Translations under genes and position numbers: made by a program
Notes under the pieces: model-generated
What the model saw: only the letters and a program-made list of their open reading frames with translations
Told to the model about the DNA's origin: nothing
Database searches by the model: none
Shown here: positions 1 through 5,710 of the stretch, one piece after another
Position numbering within the stretch: the first letter of the stretch is position 1
Layout of the letters: each line of letters starts with the position of its first letter
NCBI GenBank assembly: GCA_023425455.1
Contig: JAFACP010000040.1
Location: 1-6,633, forward strand
DNA length: 6,633 nt
Direction of reading: 5' to 3'
From: Pseudomonadota bacterium
Lineage (GTDB): Bacteria; Pseudomonadota; Gammaproteobacteria; Enterobacterales; Enterobacteriaceae

Positions 1-905
1 TCGTCAGCGATTTAAATTCGCTGGAAAGCGTGGATATCGCGGTATTAGGTATTCCTTATGGTTCGCCCTATTCCATTGATGAAGTCACTAACGATCAGAC
101 CAATGGACCGACGGCAGTTCGCCAGGCGACAGACCGCGCGGTGCGCAGCATTGAGCGCTACGATTTCGATATTGGCGGACCGCTGATGGATAACCAGGAC
201 ATTCGCATGGTCGATTGCGGCGATATCGCTGGCGATGCGCGCGCCCTGGGCCAGCACTACGACGCGGCCGAAGCGGTAGTACGTAAAATCCTCCAGCTTG
301 GCGGCATGCCGCTGGTGATTGGCGGCGACCACGGCGTCCCGATCCCGGTTCTGCGCGCGCTGGACGAACTGAATGAAACCATCACCCTGATTCATGTCGA
401 TGCGCATCTGGACTGGCGTCAGGATGTCAACGGCGTGACCGACGGCTACTCCAGCCCTATTCGCCGGGCGTCGGAAATGAAACACATCGGCGAAATATGG
501 CAAATTGGCCTGCGGGCGAACGGCTCCGCTCGCCAGGAAGAGGTCGATGCGGCGCTGGAATATGGCGCAAAGCTGATCCCCGCCCACCAGCTGCATGACG
601 AAGGTATCGACAGCCTGTTAGCCCGTATTCCGGACGGGGGGCATTACTATATTACCTGCGATGCCGATGGCATTGACCCCACCATTATGCCTGCGGTAAA
701 TGGCCCGGCATTAGGCGGCGTCACCTATCACCAGATGCGGAAATTAATTCACGGCCTGGTTAAAAAAGGCAAAGTCGTGGGAATGGATCTCGTCGAAATT
801 ACGCCAAAGAAAGACATTAACCAAATTACCGCCATCACCGCCTGCCGCTTCTTCGTTAATTTAATTGGCAGCGCGGTACGGGCAGGATATTTCAATAAAA
901 AGTAG
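1..905 (+). CDS. Arginase/agmatinase-family ureohydrolase, 5'-partial
   Basis: A cytoplasmic binuclear-metal (normally Mn) hydrolase expected to split a guanidino compound into urea and an amine. Numbering the GTG codon at 30 as residue 1, the metal-binding motifs are all present: GGDH (98-101), DAHLD (124-128; Asp124, His126, Asp128) and CDADGIDP (210-217; Asp211, Asp213). The conserved Val-Glu near residue 255 is also kept. The frame is open to the window edge (VSDLNSLES precedes the GTG), matching the usual N-terminal lead-in of agmatinases. The GTG is therefore an internal Val, and the true start lies upstream. About 300 residues are visible, so only a short N-terminal piece is missing. 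The stop is TAG at 903-905. Two departures from SpeB-type agmatinase are visible: DGYSSPIRR follows the DAHLD motif instead of an HGT segment, and PAVNGPALGG replaces the common PGTGTP stretch. The family call is firm. The substrate (agmatine, guanidinobutyrate, guanidinopropionate, guanidine or another) is unknown. It is the first visible gene of the operon. Confidence 0.93.
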   Translation, partial: VSDLNSLESVDIAVLGIPYGSPYSIDEVTNDQTNGPTAVRQATDRAVRSIERYDFDIGGPLMDNQDIRMVDCGDIAGDARALGQHYDAAEAVVRKILQLGGMPLVIGGDHGVPIPVLRALDELNETITLIHVDAHLDWRQDVNGVTDGYSSPIRRASEMKHIGEIWQIGLRANGSARQEEVDAALEYGAKLIPAHQLHDEGIDSLLARIPDGGHYYITCDADGIDPTIMPAVNGPALGGVTYHQMRKLIHGLVKKGKVVGMDLVEITPKKDINQITAITACRFFVNLIGSAVRAGYFNKK

Positions 906-921
906 ATCTGCTCCATGCTCT

Positions 922-931
922 CGTAATTACG
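922..931. promoter_or_regulatory. Perfect 10-bp palindrome upstream of binding-protein gene
   Basis: CGTAATTACG is a perfect inverted repeat in the 55-bp gap between the ureohydrolase stop and the binding-protein start, about 30 bases before that start. It could be half of an operator or a very short hairpin. No convincing -35/-10 pair was found beside it, and a palindrome of this length can arise by chance. A regulatory role is a guess. Confidence 0.2.
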
Positions 932-960
932 CAACACTAACCTGAACGGGAAATAATGAG

Positions 961-1749
961 ATGAAAAAACAGTTTGCATTCGCAGCAATGCTCGGGCTCG
1001 CCTCCGCGTTCTCCAGCCTCTCCGCCAGCGCCGCCGATCTGCTGGAGTCGATTATGCAGCACAAGGTGGTGCGGATTGCCGTTCCACAGGATTACCCGCC
1101 CTATGGCTTTGTCGGCGGCGATATGCAGCCGCAGGGTATTGATATCGATACCGCCAGACTGATCGCCGACAAGCTGGGCGTGAAGCTGCAGCTGGTGCCG
1201 GTCACGGGCCCAAACCGCGTTCCCTACCTGCAAAGCGGTAAAGCGGACATGACCATCTCCTCGCTCGGCAAAACCGAAGAGCGCGCCAAAGTGATCGACT
1301 ACAGCATTGCCTATGCCCCCTTCTTTGACGCGGTATTTGGCAAATCCGGAGTAAAAGCCAGCAATGCCGGCGAACTGGCGGGCAAAACGGTCTCGGTGAC
1401 CCGCGGCTCAATGCAGGATGAAGAGTTGACCACCCTGGCGCCGAAAGCGAACGTCAAACGCTTCGAAGATAACAACAGCACGATAGCCTCATTTATGTCC
1501 GGTCAGACGGAGCTGGTAGCAATAGGCACCACCGTCGCGGGCGCACTGAAGCAGAAAAACCCGGGTCTGGATATCGAGTTAAAAGTGATTCTGGCTAACG
1601 CGCCGTGCTACGTCGGCCTGCCGAAAGGCAACCCGGCGCTGGTCGCTAAAGTGAATGAGATCCTGCGCAGCGCGAAGGCAGACGGCACGCTGGATCAGAT
1701 TTCAAAGACGTGGCTGGGCGCACCGGCAGGCGATCTGCCTGAGTCCTAA
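961..1749 (+). CDS. Periplasmic solute-binding protein, polar amino acid type ABC transporter
   Basis: This 262-residue protein is the likely periplasmic receptor of the transporter encoded downstream (SBP_bac_3 family). It starts with a Sec signal peptide: MKKQ, a hydrophobic stretch to about residue 20, and an ASA/A cleavage site near 24-25. No lipobox Cys is seen, so it should be soluble. Family landmarks are DYPPYGF (44-50), the NRVPYLQSGKADM block (85-97), and TEERAKVIDYS (105-115), whose Arg108 corresponds to the Arg that grips the ligand alpha-carboxylate. Gly189 in VAIGTT falls where HisJ- and GlnH-like proteins carry the Asp that binds the alpha-amino group, so the ligand may not be a free alpha-amino acid. 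The start at 961 is supported by the signal peptide and a modest CGGGA about 9 bases upstream. Length is normal for the family. Confidence is high for family and low for ligand. Confidence 0.95.
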   Translation: MKKQFAFAAMLGLASAFSSLSASAADLLESIMQHKVVRIAVPQDYPPYGFVGGDMQPQGIDIDTARLIADKLGVKLQLVPVTGPNRVPYLQSGKADMTISSLGKTEERAKVIDYSIAYAPFFDAVFGKSGVKASNAGELAGKTVSVTRGSMQDEELTTLAPKANVKRFEDNNSTIASFMSGQTELVAIGTTVAGALKQKNPGLDIELKVILANAPCYVGLPKGNPALVAKVNEILRSAKADGTLDQISKTWLGAPAGDLPES

Positions 1750-1757
1750 GCTCTCCC

Positions 1758-1777
1758 CCTCCCTGCGCGCAGGGAGG
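1758..1777 (+). terminator. GC-rich hairpin between binding-protein and MmgE/PrpD genes (attenuator or mRNA stabiliser)
   Basis: The 20 bases form a perfect palindrome, CCTCCCTGCG followed by its reverse complement. In RNA this folds as an 8-bp stem with a CGCG loop, 8 bases after the binding-protein stop, followed by TTTCTC. The T-tract is short and broken, so full termination is unlikely. It more probably gives partial termination or protects the upstream mRNA from 3' exonucleases. Either would raise binding protein over the membrane parts, as is common in ABC importer operons. Confidence 0.65.
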
Positions 1778-1797
1778 TTTCTCAGGCGGGAAACACC

Positions 1798-3168
1798 ATG
1801 AACCACTATGCAACCCATATTCTGGCGGAACAGGCTACGGCCATCACGCCGTCGTCGGTGCCTGACGAGGTGCGGAATGTCGCCGGTCGCGCGCTGATCG
1901 ACACCCTGGGTGTGGCGCTGGCTGGCAGCACCATGCCCCTCGTGCAGCGTCTGAAACAGACCGTCATCAGCGCCGGAACAGTCAGCACCCTCGGCGGCAT
2001 GCTGCGCGTTAACGCCGCAGACGCCGCACGGATCAACGCCTGCGCCGCGCACGCGCTGGATTTTGACGACAACTGCTACGCCGGGTTTGTCCACGGTTCC
2101 GCAGTGATCATCCCCGCCGCGCTGGCGGTCGCCCAGCAGTATGAACTCGACGGCGCCAGCCTGCTGATGGCCATTGTTGCCGGCAGCGAATGCCAGTACC
2201 GCCTCGGTGACGCGCTGGGCCAGCCCCTGTATCAGCGTGGATGGTGGACAACCGGCGTCCTCGGCGTGGTGGGTGCCGCCGTCGCCGCCGCGCATCTGTT
2301 ACGGCTGGAGACCGCGCAGGTTGCCCATGCCATTGCCCTGGCGCTTAGCGCCGCCGGGGGCAGTAAAAGCGCCTTTGGCAGCGATGCAAAAGCGGTAATG
2401 GCCGGGCTGGCGGCCGAACGCGGCATCCAGGCTGCGCTGATGGCCCACGCCGGGATCCAGGGACCGCTGAATATCCTTGAGCACCCCTACGGACTGGCGG
2501 CGCTGATGAACGACGGCTGCTGGCAGCCAGCACGCTTAACCGCCCCCGGCTGGCGATTGCTGCAGCCCGGGCTGGATATAAAACGCATCCCGGTGTGCCT
2601 GTCGGCGCATGCGGCCGTCGATGCGGTGGCCACCCTGGCGCGACAGCAGCGGATCGCCGTCAATGACATCGCGCGTATCCACTGCGATGTCCCGCAGACG
2701 GTGCTCGATAACCTGATTTACGCCACCCCCGTCACCCCGCAGCAGGCGCAGTTCAGCCTGCCCTACGCCATTGCCGCCACGCTGTTTTATGGCGAGCTGA
2801 CCCTGAATCAACTGACGCTCGCCGCGCTGCAGCCCGCCGGGCTGCGCGCGTTAATGGCGAAAGTCAGTATGACCACCAGCGCACAGTGGCAAAGCCCTGA
2901 GCGACGGCAAACCGCGCCGGAAGGGGCATCCGTGACCGTGCAGCTGACAACGGGGTCAATATTCACCTGTCGCGTCGATCGCGCGCTGGGCAATGCCACT
3001 CATCCCCTCAGCGACGACGCGCTGGACGATAAATTCCTCTGCTGCGCCAGACGTGCGCTCCCCGTGACCAGGAGCCATCTCCTGCTGGCTCAACTCCGCA
3101 AGATAGCCACCCTGCCCTGTGTCTCACAGCTATCACGACTACTGGAGAACCCAGACCATGAACGTTGA
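1798..3168 (+). CDS. MmgE/PrpD family protein (dehydratase/isomerase/decarboxylase fold)
   Basis: This 456-residue cytoplasmic protein belongs to the family of 2-methylcitrate dehydratase (PrpD), cis-aconitate decarboxylase and iminodisuccinate epimerase. Landmarks in order: a helical start with ALIDTLGVALAG (32-43); AAHALDFDDN (83-92); VHGSAVIIPAALAVAQ (98-113); RGWWTTGVLGVVGAA (147-161); DAKAVMAGLAAERG (196-209); a second-domain entry IKRIPVCLSAHAAVDA (261-276); SLPYAIAATLFYGE (320-333); and GNATHPLSDDALDDKF (398-413). Asp90/91, His99, Lys198, Lys262, His271 and Tyr323 sit where known members have active-site residues. The usual GFHPT His is replaced by Trp150. Length is typical. The start has an imperfect AGGCGGGA ribosome site about 7 bases upstream and follows the hairpin at 1758-1777. 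The 3' end overlaps the next gene by 11 bp, implying coupled translation. The gene sits between the binding protein and the permeases, so its substrate probably derives from the imported compound. The reaction cannot be assigned. Confidence 0.92.
   Translation: MNHYATHILAEQATAITPSSVPDEVRNVAGRALIDTLGVALAGSTMPLVQRLKQTVISAGTVSTLGGMLRVNAADAARINACAAHALDFDDNCYAGFVHGSAVIIPAALAVAQQYELDGASLLMAIVAGSECQYRLGDALGQPLYQRGWWTTGVLGVVGAAVAAAHLLRLETAQVAHAIALALSAAGGSKSAFGSDAKAVMAGLAAERGIQAALMAHAGIQGPLNILEHPYGLAALMNDGCWQPARLTAPGWRLLQPGLDIKRIPVCLSAHAAVDAVATLARQQRIAVNDIARIHCDVPQTVLDNLIYATPVTPQQAQFSLPYAIAATLFYGELTLNQLTLAALQPAGLRALMAKVSMTTSAQWQSPERRQTAPEGASVTVQLTTGSIFTCRVDRALGNATHPLSDDALDDKFLCCARRALPVTRSHLLLAQLRKIATLPCVSQLSRLLENPDHER
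3144..3147 (+). promoter_or_regulatory. Ribosome binding site deciding the first permease start
   Basis: GGAG lies 10 bases before the ATG at 3158, inside the end of the MmgE/PrpD gene. It supports that ATG over the upstream in-frame GTG at 3119, which would add a hydrophilic extension (SHSYHDYWRT...) not expected in this permease family. Confidence 0.6.
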
Positions 3169-3817
3169 TTTTTCGGCGGTATTGATCCAGTGGCCCATGC
3201 TGCTTAACGGTATCGCCATCACCCTTATCATGACCCTGATCGCCACCCTGTTTGGGATCGTGCTGGGAATTGCATGCGGCTGGTATCGCGCCAACGGCCC
3301 GCGCACGCTGCGCTGGCTGATTGCAGGCTATGTCGAACTGGTCCGCAATACGCCTTATATCATCCAGCTGTTCTTTATCTTTTTTGGCCTGCCGGCGATT
3401 GGCGTGCAGATGTCGGCGCTCACTGCCAGCATACTGTCGCTGGTCCTCAACCTTGGTGCCTACGCCAGTGAGATCGTCCGCGCCGGTATCGAGAACACGC
3501 CGCGCAGCCAAATCGAAGCCGCCGAGAGCCTTGCCCTGAACCGCTGGCAGATTTTTACCCGCGTGGTGCTGCCTCCGGCGCTTGGCAGAGTCTGGCCCGC
3601 GCTGGTCAGTCAGGTGATCATCATCATGCTGGGCTCGGCGGTGTGTGGCCAAATCTCAACCGAGGAGCTGTCGTTTAACGCCAACCTGATCGCCAGCCGC
3701 ACCTTCCGCAATTTCGAAGCCTACATTATCGCCGCCGCAGCCTATCTGATGCTGGCGATTGCCGTGCGCCAGATCCTCTACTGGGCTGGCACACACTTTA
3801 TTTTTCGTCGACGTTAA
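3158..3817 (+). CDS. ABC transporter permease, HisM/GlnP family (first of pair)
   Basis: This 219-residue inner-membrane subunit should form a heterodimeric channel with the permease encoded next. Hydrophobic segments lie at about 13-40, 52-78, 86-104, 145-164 and 187-210, giving about five membrane spans. The family signature YVELVRNTPYIIQLFFIFFGLP is at 58-79. The cytoplasmic EAA loop that docks on the ATPase runs from Glu120 to the LPP at 138-140. It reads EAAESLALN, with Ala126 in place of the usual Gly. The C-terminus is basic (FRRR). The start chosen (MNVDFSAV) overlaps the preceding stop by 11 bp and has GGAG in front; a longer GTG start at 3119 is possible but disfavoured. The family assignment is firm, and the substrate follows that of the binding protein. 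Confidence 0.93.
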   Translation: MNVDFSAVLIQWPMLLNGIAITLIMTLIATLFGIVLGIACGWYRANGPRTLRWLIAGYVELVRNTPYIIQLFFIFFGLPAIGVQMSALTASILSLVLNLGAYASEIVRAGIENTPRSQIEAAESLALNRWQIFTRVVLPPALGRVWPALVSQVIIIMLGSAVCGQISTEELSFNANLIASRTFRNFEAYIIAAAAYLMLAIAVRQILYWAGTHFIFRRR

Positions 3818-3820
3818 GGA
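3816..3820 (+). promoter_or_regulatory. Ribosome binding site deciding the second permease start
   Basis: AAGGA overlaps the stop codon of the first permease. It is 3 bases before the ATG at 3824 and 6 bases before the ATG at 3827. The second spacing is the workable one, so 3827 is preferred. Confidence 0.55.
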
Positions 3821-3826
3821 TCCATG

Positions 3827-4480
3827 ATGAGCGACTTTTCCTTATGGGATATCTATCGCAACCTGCTGCTGGCGCTGCGCTGGACGGTGGGACTGTCCGC
3901 TATCGCCTTTATCGGCGGCAGCATTGTCGGCGGGCTGCTGCTGGTTCTGCGCCTTTCCGGCCAGCGCGTCGGCGGCTATTTCGTGCGCGGCTATGTACAG
4001 CTGTTCCAGGGAACGCCGCTGCTGCTGCAGCTGTTTCTGGTCTACTTCGGCCTGCCGATCCTCGGCCTGGATACCTCGCCGCTGTTTGCGGCCAGCCTCT
4101 GCCTGACGCTGTACGCCAGCGCCTATTTAACTGAAATCTGGCGCGGCTGCGTGGATGCGATCCCGCGCCAGCAGTGGGAAGCGGCACAAAGCCTGGCGCT
4201 CAACTTTCGCGAGCAGCTTCGCTACATCATTCTGCCGCAGGCGCTGCGGGTGGCTATCGCCCCTACCGTCGGCTTTTTAGTGCAGGCCATTAAGAACACC
4301 GCGCTGGCGTCGGTGATCGGTTTTGTCGAACTGACCCGCTCCGGCCAGATCATCTCTAACGCCACCTTTGCCCCCTTCCTGGTGTATGGCAGCGTGGCGC
4401 TGTTCTACTTCTTTCTCTGCTTTCCACTCTCCCTGTGGAGCCGGCACCTTGAACAACGTTTGTCACGGAGAACCCACTGA
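3827..4480 (+). CDS. ABC transporter permease, HisM/GlnP family (second of pair)
   Basis: This is the partner inner-membrane permease: 217 residues from the preferred ATG, or 218 from the adjacent ATG at 3824. Hydrophobic spans fall at roughly 12-42, 53-80, 84-102, 140-165 and 185-202. The family signature YVQLFQGTPLLLQLFLVYFGLP is at about 57-78, and the EAA loop (EAAQSLALN ... ILPQALR) at about 118-141. As in the first permease, the loop Gly is Ala, here near residue 124. Sequence around the loop differs clearly from the first permease, so the pair are divergent paralogues, as in HisQ/HisM. Its TGA overlaps the ATG of the ATPase gene by one base (TGATG), so translation is likely coupled. 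Confidence 0.93.
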   Translation: MSDFSLWDIYRNLLLALRWTVGLSAIAFIGGSIVGGLLLVLRLSGQRVGGYFVRGYVQLFQGTPLLLQLFLVYFGLPILGLDTSPLFAASLCLTLYASAYLTEIWRGCVDAIPRQQWEAAQSLALNFREQLRYIILPQALRVAIAPTVGFLVQAIKNTALASVIGFVELTRSGQIISNATFAPFLVYGSVALFYFFLCFPLSLWSRHLEQRLSRRTH

Positions 4481-5220
4481 TGACACAAACTCCCGACTTT
4501 TCACTGGTCGACATACGCGCGCTGCGTAAACGCTTTGGTGACAATGAAGTGTTGAAAGGCATTGATTTGCAAATAAAACGCCAGGAGGTGGTGTGCATCA
4601 TCGGTAAAAGCGGCTCGGGCAAAAGCACCTTACTGCGCTGCATTAATGGCCTCGAGATCTATCAGGCAGGCGAGATCCGGGTAGACGGCCAGCCGGTACA
4701 GCAGGAGAACAGCGGTGCGCTACGCGAGCTGCGCCAGAACGTCGGCATGATCTTTCAAAGCTTTAACCTGTTCCCGCACCTCACCGTGGGTAAAAACGTG
4801 ATGCTCGCGCCAACGCTTGTGAAAAAGATGCCCCACGGGGAAGCCGAACGCACCGCCAGGCGATTACTGACGCGCGTCGGGCTGGCCGATAAATTTGATG
4901 CCTGGCCAGACAGCCTGTCCGGCGGGCAGCAGCAGCGCGTGGCGATTGCCCGCTCGCTGGCGATGAACCCGGAGATCCTGCTGTGCGATGAAATCACCTC
5001 CGCGCTGGATCCGGAGCTGGTCGGCGAGGTACTGCAGGTGATTGAGTCGCTGGCGCAGGAAGGGATGACCATCATCATGGTGACGCACGAAATGAACTTT
5101 GCGCGCAAGGTCAGCGACCGGGTGGTGTTTATGCATCAGGGGCGCGTGCACGAAGTGGGCGCGCCGGACACGCTATTTACTCAGCCGCAAACCGCCGAAC
5201 TTCGTCAATTTTTGGCCTGA
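4480..5220 (+). CDS. ABC transporter ATP-binding protein, GlnQ/HisP family
   Basis: This 246-residue cytoplasmic ATPase powers the importer as a dimer on the EAA loops of the two permeases. All nucleotide-binding motifs are intact: Walker A GKSGSGKST (42-50), Q-loop Gln93 in MIFQSFNLFPH, signature LSGGQ (146-150), Walker B ILLCDE (166-171) with catalytic Glu171, D-loop SALD (174-177) and switch His203 in VTHEMNFA. The run from Walker B through EITSALDPELVGEVL is typical of polar amino acid importers. Length is standard and there is no added regulatory domain, unlike MetN-type ATPases. CGGAG lies 9 bases before the ATG. The start shares one base with the permease stop. A RidA-family gene follows 28 bases downstream. 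Confidence 0.96.
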   Translation: MTQTPDFSLVDIRALRKRFGDNEVLKGIDLQIKRQEVVCIIGKSGSGKSTLLRCINGLEIYQAGEIRVDGQPVQQENSGALRELRQNVGMIFQSFNLFPHLTVGKNVMLAPTLVKKMPHGEAERTARRLLTRVGLADKFDAWPDSLSGGQQQRVAIARSLAMNPEILLCDEITSALDPELVGEVLQVIESLAQEGMTIIMVTHEMNFARKVSDRVVFMHQGRVHEVGAPDTLFTQPQTAELRQFLA

Positions 5221-5236
5221 GGGCCGCTTAACCACC

Positions 5237-5241
5237 AGGAG
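5237..5241 (+). promoter_or_regulatory. Ribosome binding site deciding the RidA-family start
   Basis: AGGAG is placed 7 bases before the ATG at 5249. It selects this start over a GTG at 5099 in the same frame, which would run through the end of the ATPase gene. Confidence 0.7.
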
Positions 5242-5248
5242 CAGAAAC

Positions 5249-5659
5249 ATGGTACACACCCGTATTCGTCCGTTTAATACCAAAGAGACCTATCCGGAAC
5301 AGAAGCTGGATAACGACCTCTGTCAGGCTGTCGTCGCCGGGAACATGATCTTTTTGCGTGGGCAAATTGGTCAGGATCTGGACACCCGTGAATCGGTAGG
5401 CATTGGCGATATCGCGGCGCAGACCGAGCAGGCGATGTACAACATCAACATGCTGCTGGAAGAGAGCGGCAGCAACCTGCAGGAGATCTGCAAAATTACC
5501 GTCTACCTGACCGACGTGCGCCACCGTGAAACGGTCTACAACATCATGGGCCGCTGGCTGAAAGGGGTCTTTCCTGTCTCCACCGGGCTGATGATTTCAC
5601 ATCTGGCGCGCCCGGAGTGGCAGGTGGAGATCGACGTCATCGCCGTCAGGGCGGGCTGA
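5249..5659 (+). CDS. RidA/YjgF/YER057c/UK114 family protein without the canonical Arg
   Basis: This 136-residue cytoplasmic protein belongs to a family of trimeric proteins with active sites between subunits; classical RidA hydrolyses reactive 2-aminoacrylate and other imines or enamines. Recognisable parts are the VVAGNMIFLRGQIGQDLDT segment (28-46), the QTEQAMYNINMLLEESGSNLQEICKITVYLTDVRHRETVY helix-strand region (about 58-97), and the C-terminal ARPEWQVEIDVIAV (about 120-133). In E. coli RidA the substrate-carboxylate Arg sits in FPARSC. Here the matching stretch is FPVSTG (108-113), with Ser111 at that position, while Glu127 of the VEID strand is kept. It therefore belongs to an Arg-less Rid branch, and imine deaminase activity should not be assumed. 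As last gene of the operon it probably works on, or binds, a pathway intermediate. Family call is firm, function open. Confidence 0.92.
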   Translation: MVHTRIRPFNTKETYPEQKLDNDLCQAVVAGNMIFLRGQIGQDLDTRESVGIGDIAAQTEQAMYNINMLLEESGSNLQEICKITVYLTDVRHRETVYNIMGRWLKGVFPVSTGLMISHLARPEWQVEIDVIAVRAG

Positions 5660-5690
5660 CAGAAAACCACCACCCCGGAACCGATGCCCC

Positions 5691-5710
5691 AACCCGCGTT
5701 ACAGCGGGTT
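5691..5710. terminator. Hairpin between convergent genes, possible two-way terminator
   Basis: AACCCGC (5691-5697) and GCGGGTT (5704-5710) form a perfect 7-bp stem with a 6-base loop that holds the MFS stop codon. On the + strand it is followed by GTTTCGTT, a weak T-rich tail, 31 bases after the RidA-family stop, so it may end the operon transcript. On the - strand no T tract follows, so termination from the MFS side is less supported. Confidence 0.5.

Noticed and set aside
30..32. GTG as the start codon of the ureohydrolase
   Set aside because: The frame is open to base 1 and the upstream residues fit the family lead-in (DLNSLES before VDIAVLGIP). The GTG has no ribosome site and would begin right at the first core strand.
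850..930. Internal sigma-70 promoter in the AT-richer end of the ureohydrolase gene
   Set aside because: TTAATT and GATATT-like hexamers occur, but no pair with good sequence and spacing stood out.
1702..2295. Long antisense reading frame opposite the MmgE/PrpD gene
   Set aside because: It is a shadow of a GC-rich gene: rich in His, Arg, Gly and Gln, with no family motif and lying across a well-supported gene.
3119..3157. N-terminal extension of the first permease from GTG at 3119
   Set aside because: It adds 13 polar residues that overlap the preceding gene further and has no clear ribosome site. The ATG at 3158 has GGAG and the expected short N-terminus.
3008..3652. 214-residue antisense reading frame opposite the first permease
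   Set aside because: Composition is that of a mirror frame (Arg, His, Asp, Gln rich), with no motif, and both genes opposite it are well supported.
5099..5248. N-terminal extension of the RidA-family protein
   Set aside because: It runs out of frame through the conserved end of the ATPase gene and is Arg/Cys-rich. A clear AGGAG precedes the ATG at 5249.
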